The notes under the pieces were generated by a model. It searched no databases, was not told the origin of the DNA, and saw nothing but the letters and a program-made list of their open reading frames with translations. The translations under genes and the position numbers were made by a program. A stretch of DNA of 64,000 nucleotides from positions 7,059,001 through 7,123,000 of the forward strand of contig NZ_JAZHSB010000001.1 in assembly GCF_036924715.1 (NCBI RefSeq), in the 5' to 3' direction. Shown here in pieces: positions 55,985 through 64,000 of this stretch (position 1 is the first letter of the stretch; each line of letters begins with the position of its first letter). Source of the stretch: Bradyrhizobium sp. AZCC 1721 (GTDB lineage: Bacteria; Pseudomonadota; Alphaproteobacteria; Rhizobiales; Xanthobacteraceae).

Positions 55985-56746
55985 CTAGCGCAGCGCCGTC
56001 ATGGCGGCGCCGAGCATCGCGCCCGGCTTCTCGCGACTGCCGTCCTGGACGTAGACGACCGCGGCGTCCACGCCGTCGCGGGAAATATTCTCAAGCGGAA
56101 TGGTCCAGTTTCCCGAACCTCCGTTCCAGTCGCCAACCTTCACGAGGTTGCGCACCACGTTGTAGTAGGTGATCTGCTGGCCGCGATTCTCGCCGCGCCC
56201 GATCGAGATCGGCACCGCCTTCGAGACCGAGCAGATCCAGACTTCGCCCCGGCCCGCCGTCGGCACCTTGCTCGCCTCTATCGAGACATTGAGCAGCTTG
56301 CCCGACAACGTCATCTTAACCGGCACAGACATCACGCCTTCAGTCTTGCTGGTATTCTTGATGGCGCCTTCGATGGCGGCGCGATCGCTGCCGATCACCT
56401 GCGCCGAGCCGTTGACGATCATCTGCGGCGTGTAGAGGTTACGATCGCCACGCACATGCGAATAGGCCTTCTGGCGCGCGCTGAAACGCGAGTCCGCCAG
56501 CGTGTCCTTCCAGCCAAGATAGTCCCAGTAGTCGATCGGCATGCTCAGCGCGATGATGGACGGGTCCTTGGCGAGTTCGCCGACGATCTGGTCGGCCGGC
56601 GGACACGACGAACAGCCTTGCGAGGTGAACAATTCGACCACGGTGCGCGGATCGGCATGAGCCGGACGGATGATGGCGATGATCGCGCAGACGCCGAGCG
56701 CACCGGACCATCGCGATATGCAGTTGTAGGCCATCATCGCTGTCAT
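55985..56746 (-). CDS. DUF1223 thioredoxin-like secreted protein
   Basis: A 253-residue protein with a signal segment (MTAMMAYNCISRWSGALGVC...) and, after it, VVELFTSQGCSSCPPADQIVG, the redox CxxC of DUF1223, then PQMIVNGSAQVIGSDR. It is probably exported and disulfide-active. The start at 56746 is chosen; a longer frame to 56827 is unlikely. It is downstream of acnA by 160 bases. Confidence 0.9.
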   Translation of the reverse strand: MTAMMAYNCISRWSGALGVCAIIAIIRPAHADPRTVVELFTSQGCSSCPPADQIVGELAKDPSIIALSMPIDYWDYLGWKDTLADSRFSARQKAYSHVRGDRNLYTPQMIVNGSAQVIGSDRAAIEGAIKNTSKTEGVMSVPVKMTLSGKLLNVSIEASKVPTAGRGEVWICSVSKAVPISIGRGENRGQQITYYNVVRNLVKVGDWNGGSGNWTIPLENISRDGVDAAVVYVQDGSREKPGAMLGAAMTALR

Positions 56747-56904
56747 CGTGCGAACCAGGCGTAGCGTTTTCCATCCGTAATTGTACGGGGCATGATTTAT
56801 TATCCCAAAGGTGTGCCCCAGACGCACGAAAGCGGCCCTGTCATAGGCCGCCTTCTCCTTGCTCGCTACTCACTTCGAAGTGAGGCACCGATCACAAATC
56901 CGCG

Positions 56905-59625
<2,721 letters not shown>

Positions 59626-59739
59626 GTCAGAGAATCCCAAATTCTAGTTATACCCGGCAAGGGTATTTGAACACCGTCAGCGGAAGGCTGGCTTCTTGGC
59701 TTGCAGCCGCCGATTGAGTGCTGCATCAAGTTCCGGGCT

Positions 59740-59756
59740 TATAGAATCTTTCTAGA
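59740..59756. promoter_or_regulatory. Candidate Irr (iron control element) box
   Basis: TATAGAA-TCT-TTCTAGA is a near-palindrome with N3 spacing, close to the ICE consensus TTTAGAA-N3-TTCTAAA, 115 bases upstream of acnA and 95 bases upstream of ccmA. Irr senses haem and iron in Bradyrhizobium, and acnA and haem-related genes are plausible targets. The match is by eye from memory of the consensus. Confidence 0.5.
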
Positions 59757-59790
59757 AGCGCCGCCACAGCGACAAACGTGCTGCAGCAAT

Positions 59791-59832
59791 GCGGTACCCA
59801 CAAATTCTGACGCGGTACCCATCAATTTCAGA
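59791..59832. repeat. Imperfect tandem repeat before ccmA
   Basis: GCGGTACCCACAAATTCTGA and GCGGTACCCATCAATTTCAGA sit one base apart, 18 bases upstream of the ccmA start. Could be a duplicated operator or chance duplication. Confidence 0.55.
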
Positions 59833-59850
59833 GGGCTGTGACGAAGCAAA

Positions 59851-60453
59851 ATGCGGCTCTCGGGGCGCCAAATCAGTTGTGTCAGAGGCGGCCGAGAGGT
59901 GTTCTCGGGCCTCGATTTCGAGGCCGCTTCCGGCGAAGTGCTGGCCGTGGTCGGCCCGAACGGCTCGGGCAAGACCTCGTTGCTGCGGCTGATCGCGGGT
60001 CTCCTGGTGCCGGGGGGCGGATCGATCGGCCTGGAAGGCGGCGAAGCCGAGCTGACCTTGCCGGAGCAATCCCACTATCTGGGCCACCGCGATGCATTGA
60101 AGCCTGCGCTGAGCGTTGCGGAAAACCTGTCGTTCTGGCGGGATTTTCTGGGTGGGGCGACCGACGACGTCAGAGAGTGCCTCACCGCTGTGGGGCTCAG
60201 CCACGCCACCTATCTGCCGGCGGCCTTTCTCTCGGCCGGCCAGCGGCGGCGGCTGTCGATCGCGCGGTTGCTGGTGCTGCGACGGCCGGTCTGGCTATTG
60301 GACGAGCCGACCTCGGCGCTCGATACCGCCGGACAGGCACTATTCGTGGGCGTCATGCGCGAGCATCTGGCCAGCGGCGGCATCATTGTTGCGGCGACAC
60401 ATACTCCGCTCGGCATTGAGGCGCGGGAACTGCGGATGGGGGGCGGGAAGTGA
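59851..60453 (+). CDS. ccmA: Haem exporter ATP-binding protein CcmA
   Basis: ATPase of the CcmABCD complex needed to release holo-CcmE for cytochrome c maturation. Walker A is GPNGSGKTS, the signature LSAGQRRRLSIARL and Walker B LLDEPTSALD are all present in the 200-residue product. It heads a ccmABCDG cluster. Confidence 0.96.
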   Translation: MRLSGRQISCVRGGREVFSGLDFEAASGEVLAVVGPNGSGKTSLLRLIAGLLVPGGGSIGLEGGEAELTLPEQSHYLGHRDALKPALSVAENLSFWRDFLGGATDDVRECLTAVGLSHATYLPAAFLSAGQRRRLSIARLLVLRRPVWLLDEPTSALDTAGQALFVGVMREHLASGGIIVAATHTPLGIEARELRMGGGK

Positions 60454-60512
60454 TGATGCAGCGCTTCGCGAATGTGGGCGGTTCGAAGCCGCGTGCAGCA
60501 GCTCTGTCCGTT

Positions 60513-60657
60513 CCCTCCCCCCTTGCGGGGGAGGGACAGGGAGAGGGGTGCCACACGACGTGCTCTCTCGACCTGGCTTCTCGCGACGCCCGCACCTCTC
60601 AAACACCTTTTACGGGGCCACCCCTCTCCCCAGCCCTCCCCGGCAAGGGGGGAGGGA
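60513..60657. repeat. Dispersed long hairpin repeat, family D copy 2
   Basis: Begins CCCTCCCCCCTTGCGGGGGAGGG and ends CCCTCCCCGGCAAGGGGGGAGGG, with GGGAGAGGGGTG and CACCCCTCTCCC inside, forming a long hairpin. It separates ccmA from ccmB, genes that usually touch. Confidence 0.75.
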
Positions 60658-60718
60658 GCGCACCGTCTTCGCGGCAATCGCCACGGGCTCCAGGCACCCA
60701 TTCGAAGCTGCGCCCCGC

Positions 60719-61387
60719 ATGACCGCCCTCGCCGCACTGATTCGCCGGGACATCAAAATCGCGCTCCGCGTCGGCGGCGGCGCGCTGATCGGCGTGCTGT
60801 TCTTCCTCACCGTCACAGTGCTGATGCCGTTTGCCATCGGGCCCGATCTGCCACTGTTGGCCCGGCTCGGCCCCGCCATCCTCTGGCTCGGCGCGCTGTT
60901 GGCCAGCCTGCTCACGCTCGACCGGCTGTTCACGGCCGATCATGAGGACGGCTCGCTCGACCTGATCGTGATGGGCCGGACACCGTTGGAACTCGCGTGT
61001 GCCGCGAAAGCGCTGGCGCATTGGCTCGCGGCCGGCGTGCCGCTGATCGCGGCGACGCCCGTGCTCGGGCTGTTGCTCAACCTCGACGCCGCGGCGACCT
61101 CGGCGGTGGCGCTGACCCTGCTGGTGGGGACGCCGGCGCTGACGTTCACGGGCATGATCGGCGCGGCGCTCGCCGTGACATTGCACCGCGGAGGCCTGTT
61201 GCTCGCGGTGCTGGTGCTGCCGCTGTCGATCCCGGTGCTGATCTTCGGCGTTGCGGCGTCACAGGCGGCCATTACCGGCCCGCTGTCGTTTGGAACTCCT
61301 TTTTCGATCCTTTGCGCGCTCTCGCTGGTTAGTTTCGTGGTCGGACCGTTTGCCGCTGCGGCCAGCCTGCGGCACGGTCTGGACTGA
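60719..61387 (+). CDS. ccmB: Haem exporter membrane protein CcmB
   Basis: The 222-residue, six-segment membrane subunit with LIRRDIKIALRVGGG and a FTADHEDGSLDLIVMGRTPLEL loop. The ATG at 60719 is used; the long upstream open frame covers the repeat and the ccmA region and is spurious. Confidence 0.95.
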   Translation: MTALAALIRRDIKIALRVGGGALIGVLFFLTVTVLMPFAIGPDLPLLARLGPAILWLGALLASLLTLDRLFTADHEDGSLDLIVMGRTPLELACAAKALAHWLAAGVPLIAATPVLGLLLNLDAAATSAVALTLLVGTPALTFTGMIGAALAVTLHRGGLLLAVLVLPLSIPVLIFGVAASQAAITGPLSFGTPFSILCALSLVSFVVGPFAAAASLRHGLD

Positions 61388-61477
61388 ACATGTTGACACC
61401 GATCAACTCTGGCGGAGGGGATGTGAAACAAACCATGCCGCATTGCCTGCCCCGCCGCTGACGACTATCAGGATGCC

Positions 61478-62209
61478 ATGACGCTGATCGACCTCGCCAA
61501 TCCCTCGAAATTTCTCGCGCTGACGGCGCGCGTGCTGCCATGGCTGGCAGGTGCGACCGCGATTCTGCTGCTGGTGGGCCTCTATCAGGCGGCGGTGGCC
61601 CCCGACGATTACCAGCAGGGCGCCACCGTGAAGATCATGTTCATCCACGTGCCGAACGCGTGGCTTTCGATGTTCGTCTGGGGCGTCATGAGCATTGCCG
61701 CGCTGGGCACGCTGGTATGGCGGCATCCGCTCGCCGACGTCGCGGCCAAGGCCGCCGCGCCGATCGGAGCGGCGTTTACGTTTCTGGCGCTGGTCACGGG
61801 TTCACTGTGGGGGCGGCCGATGTGGGGCACCTATTGGGAATGGGACGCGCGACTCACATCGGTGCTGATCCTGTTCCTGATGTATCTCGGCCTGATGGCG
61901 CTATGGCGCGCGGTGGAGGACCCGTCGCGGGCGGCACGGGCCGCCGCTGTGCTGACGCTGGTCGGCGCGATCAACCTGCCGATCATCAAGTTCTCGGTCG
62001 ACTGGTGGAACACGCTGCATCAACCGGCATCGGTGCTGCGAATGGGCGGACCTTCGCTCGACAAGGCGTTCCTGATTCCATTGCTCGTGATGGCGGTCGG
62101 TTTCTCGCTGCTGTTCATGACGCTGCACCTGGCGGCGATGCGCAACGAGATCCTGCGCCGCCGCGTGCGCAGCTTGCAGATGATGCAAGCCAGCCAGCAG
62201 GCGGCATGA
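61478..62209 (+). CDS. ccmC: Haem handling protein CcmC
   Basis: A 243-residue, six-segment membrane protein with the Trp-rich WGTYWEWDARLTS motif that binds haem, and VPNAWLSMFVWG with the first loop His region. It hands haem to CcmE. It begins 90 bases after ccmB. Confidence 0.97.
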   Translation: MTLIDLANPSKFLALTARVLPWLAGATAILLLVGLYQAAVAPDDYQQGATVKIMFIHVPNAWLSMFVWGVMSIAALGTLVWRHPLADVAAKAAAPIGAAFTFLALVTGSLWGRPMWGTYWEWDARLTSVLILFLMYLGLMALWRAVEDPSRAARAAAVLTLVGAINLPIIKFSVDWWNTLHQPASVLRMGGPSLDKAFLIPLLVMAVGFSLLFMTLHLAAMRNEILRRRVRSLQMMQASQQAA

Positions 62210-62210
62210 C

Positions 62211-62390
62211 GTGGCGTCGCTCGGACCCTATGCCTCGTTTATCGTGACCTCCTACGCGCTGGTCGCGGCGATTGTGCTGATCCTGATCGGCTGGATCGCG
62301 CTCGACTATCGTCATCAGAAGGAGCGCCTGCGCGAACTCGAGGCCTCTGGCGTGACCCGGCGCTCCGGCCGCCAGGCGACGGAGATTTGA
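62211..62390 (+). CDS. ccmD: Haem exporter subunit CcmD
   Basis: A 59-residue single-span membrane protein: GPYASFIVTSYALVAAIVLIL then DYRHQKERLRELEASG. This matches CcmD in size, position and sequence. It starts with GTG one base after the ccmC stop and ends in a TGA that shares bases with the ccmG start codon. Confidence 0.9.
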   Translation: MASLGPYASFIVTSYALVAAIVLILIGWIALDYRHQKERLRELEASGVTRRSGRQATEI

Positions 62391-62983
62391 TGAGCGCGCC
62401 TGCAACATCCGATCAACCGCGCAGCCGGCGCTGGCTGGTGGCGCTGCCGCTGATCGGCTTTCTGGTGGTCGCCGGACTGTTCCTGCTGCGGCTTTACGGC
62501 GGCGATCCCTCAAAAATCCCTTCCGCCCTGATCGGCCGGCCGGCGCCGCAAACCACACTGCCGGCGCTGGAGGGTCTCGTCCATAACGGGACGCCCGTGC
62601 CCGGCCTCGACCCCGCGGTGTTCAAGGGCAAGGTCTCCGTCGTCAATGTCTGGGCCTCCTGGTGCGTGCCCTGCCATGACGAGGCGCCGCTGTTGACCGC
62701 GCTGGCGAAGGACACACGGCTGCAGATCGTCGGCATCAACTACAAGGATTCCCCTGATAACGCCCGCCGCTTCCTCGGCCGCTACGGCAATCCGTTCACC
62801 GCCGTCGGCGCCGACAGCAACGGCCGCGGCTCGATCGAATGGGGCGTCTATGGCGTGCCCGAAACCTTCGTGGTCGGGCGCGACGGCACTATCCGCTACA
62901 AGCTGGTCGGGCCGGTAACGCCAGCCAATCTCGATAGCGTGCTGAAGGTCGAAATCGAGAAGGCGCTGAAGGCGGGATCGTAA
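62390..62983 (+). CDS. ccmG: Thiol:disulfide interchange protein CcmG/DsbE
   Basis: A 197-residue membrane-anchored thioredoxin. One N-terminal segment (about 18-38) is followed by VNVWASWCVPCHDEAPLL with the CxxC active site. It reduces apocytochrome c thiols. The ATG overlaps the ccmD stop by one base. ccmE, F and H are not in the window. Confidence 0.96.
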   Translation: MSAPATSDQPRSRRWLVALPLIGFLVVAGLFLLRLYGGDPSKIPSALIGRPAPQTTLPALEGLVHNGTPVPGLDPAVFKGKVSVVNVWASWCVPCHDEAPLLTALAKDTRLQIVGINYKDSPDNARRFLGRYGNPFTAVGADSNGRGSIEWGVYGVPETFVVGRDGTIRYKLVGPVTPANLDSVLKVEIEKALKAGS

Positions 62984-62991
62984 TCACTCTT

Positions 62992-63091
62992 GTCATTCCG
63001 GGGCGCATCGCAGATGCGAACTATGGGGCGCCCTAGCGCCCTGAGAATCTCGAGATTTCGGATTCATCGCTGCGCGATGCTCCGGAATGAC
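62992..63091. repeat. Inverted dispersed repeat (GTCATTCCGG ends)
   Basis: GTCATTCCGG at 62992-63001 and CCGGAATGAC at 63082-63091 are perfect 10-base inverted ends, with inner ATCGCAGATGCGAACTATGG and GAGAATCTCGAGATTTCGG. Lies between ccmG and the HHH gene. Confidence 0.75.
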
Positions 63092-63218
63092 GAACGAGAA
63101 ACCGACTCCAAATATTCTTCCGCTTTTATCTATCGTTCATTTCGCGGCCATGGCGCCGCCATGAATTCGCAGCTAGCTTTGGCGCGTTACTTGAACCGTC
63201 CTTGGGAGGGACACCCAT

Positions 63219-63578
63219 ATGCGTCATTTCACCCTCGCTTCTCTTCTCGCCACCGCGCTCACGCTGGGCATGCTGACGGCGACGCCGTCGATGGCCCAGA
63301 CCGCGCAGCCCCCGGCCAAGTCCGACAGCAAGATGGCTCCCGCGCCAAAGGCCTCGGAGTCGAAGATGGCACCGGCGCCGAAGGCCGAACTGCTGGACAT
63401 CAATTCCGCGACCGCTGAGCAGCTCGATGCGCTGCCGGGCGTCGGGAAGGCCTATTCGGAGAAGATCATCAAGGGCCGCCCGTACAAGGGCAAAGACGAT
63501 CTCGTGCACAAGAGCATCGTCCCGCAGGCGACCTACGACAAGATCAAGGACAAGATCATCGCCAAGCAGAAGAGCTGA
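63219..63578 (+). CDS. ComEA-like helix-hairpin-helix protein
   Basis: A 119-residue exported protein: signal peptide (MRHFTLASLLATALTLGML... to SMAQ), a Pro/Ala/Lys linker with two SKMAPAPKA repeats, and a helix-hairpin-helix DNA-binding domain (LLDINSATAEQLDALPGVGKAYSEKI). ComEA-type proteins bind incoming DNA in the periplasm; whether this cell is competent is unknown. Confidence 0.92.
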   Translation: MRHFTLASLLATALTLGMLTATPSMAQTAQPPAKSDSKMAPAPKASESKMAPAPKAELLDINSATAEQLDALPGVGKAYSEKIIKGRPYKGKDDLVHKSIVPQATYDKIKDKIIAKQKS

Positions 63579-63581
63579 TCT

Positions 63582-63706
63582 CGTGCCCCGGACGCGGCGC
63601 AGCGCGGTAGCGGTGCGCTGCAGAGCCGGGGCCCACGCTCGAGCGGAGATATGGGTCCCGGCTCTGCGGTGCATCGTAAAGAACGCTGCACCGCGTCCGG
63701 GACACG
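63582..63706. repeat. Dispersed repeat with GCGTCCGGGAC ends
   Basis: GTGCCCCGGACGCGGCGCAGCG at the left and GCACCGCGTCCGGGACACG at the right are inverted and enclose GAGCCGGGGCCCACGC and GGGTCCCGGCTCTGC. It separates the HHH gene from the convergent septation protein gene. Confidence 0.75.
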
Positions 63707-63710
63707 CTAC

Positions 63711-64000
63711 CTAGCCCTTGCTCACATCCCCGGCTTCCGCTTCGCTGACCTCCAGCGAAGCCGGTTCCAGATGATAGCGCTTGATCAGCGGCATCTGTGT
63801 TACGGCAAACAGCATCGTCAGCGGCACCATGCCGAAGACCTTGAAGGCAACCCAGAAGTCGGTGCTCTGCGTGCGCCAGATGATCTCGTTCAGCACCGCC
63901 ATCGCGAAGAACCACAGCGCCCAGCGCGCGGTCAGGATGCGCCAGCCGTGCGGGGTGAGATTGAACATCTGGTCGAACATGATCGCGATGAAGGAGCGGC
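63711..64000 (-). CDS. yciB: Septation protein A (YciB), 5' end outside window
   Basis: The C-terminal 95 or so residues of a membrane protein: MFDQMFNLTPHGWRILTARWALWF and NEIIWRTQSTDFWVAFKVFGMVPLTMLFAVTQMPLI match YciB/IspZ proteins that affect septum formation and envelope growth. The frame runs off the right edge of the window, so the N-terminus is missing. Confidence 0.9.
   Translation of the reverse strand, partial: RSFIAIMFDQMFNLTPHGWRILTARWALWFFAMAVLNEIIWRTQSTDFWVAFKVFGMVPLTMLFAVTQMPLIKRYHLEPASLEVSEAEAGDVSKG

Noticed and set aside
60116..60718. N-terminal extension to ccmB reading through the repeat
   Set aside because: It covers ccmA in another frame and a repeat; the CcmB family starts at 60719.

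Overview
The window looks like chromosome from a Bradyrhizobium-type alphaproteobacterium (Nitrobacteraceae, Rhizobiales). The evidence is the high GC content, a mdh-sucCD-sucAB-lpd operon, a five-gene F1 ATP synthase operon lacking the Fo genes, an obgE-proBA-nadD-rsfS-rlmH-envC-ctpA-rppH cluster, a ROSE RNA thermometer before a small heat-shock gene, and several families of hairpin-forming dispersed repeats of the kind abundant in this group. No rRNA, CRISPR array, prophage or intact insertion sequence is visible.

Layout. Positions 1-3150 are probably the end of a genomic island: a SNF2-like helicase cut by the window edge and a PP2C phosphatase lie on the 3' side of a tRNA-Ser(CGA) gene. 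Core genes follow: a ROK-family protein, rplU-rpmA, an acetyltransferase, a MITE-like insertion, a DMT transporter, a MaoC dehydratase, obgE, proB, proA, nadD, rsfS, rlmH, an envC-like gene, ctpA, a divergent polysaccharide deacetylase and two tandem rppH-like Nudix genes (to 19.6 kb). Next come small conserved genes, a ROSE-controlled Hsp20 pair and a DegP-like protease (19.7-23.2 kb). On the minus strand atpHAGDC occupies 23.4-28.5 kb. An rlpA gene behind a perfect CtrA box, priA, xerC and membrane proteins lead to the TCA operon (34.7-45.1 kb), in which a DUF1579 gene sits between sucC and sucD and an SDR gene between sucB and lpdA. Then come zapE, thpR, tesA divergent from an ABC/FtsX exporter, a BAX-inhibitor-like protein, a GNAT and DUF2794. 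Positions 53.9-55.8 kb are a decayed accessory patch with a possible structured RNA, a radical SAM stub, a frameshifted pseudogene and a two-gene cassette. The right end carries a DUF1223 gene, acnA divergent from ccmABCDG with a candidate Irr box between them, a ComEA-like protein and the start of a septation protein A gene.

How the genes work together. The central block supplies the TCA cycle (acnA, odhAB, sucCD, mdh, lpdA) and the F1 ATPase that uses the resulting proton motive force; ccmABCDG supports c-type cytochromes of the respiratory chain. The obgE to rppH cluster joins ribosome assembly and silencing, NAD and proline synthesis, RNA turnover and cell-wall control. The most novel-looking parts are the helicase/PP2C island edge, the 53.9-55.8 kb patch, and the regulatory elements (ROSE, CtrA box, Irr-like box, terminator with an alternative pairing). 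Everything comes from reading the sequence and translations; no database was searched.
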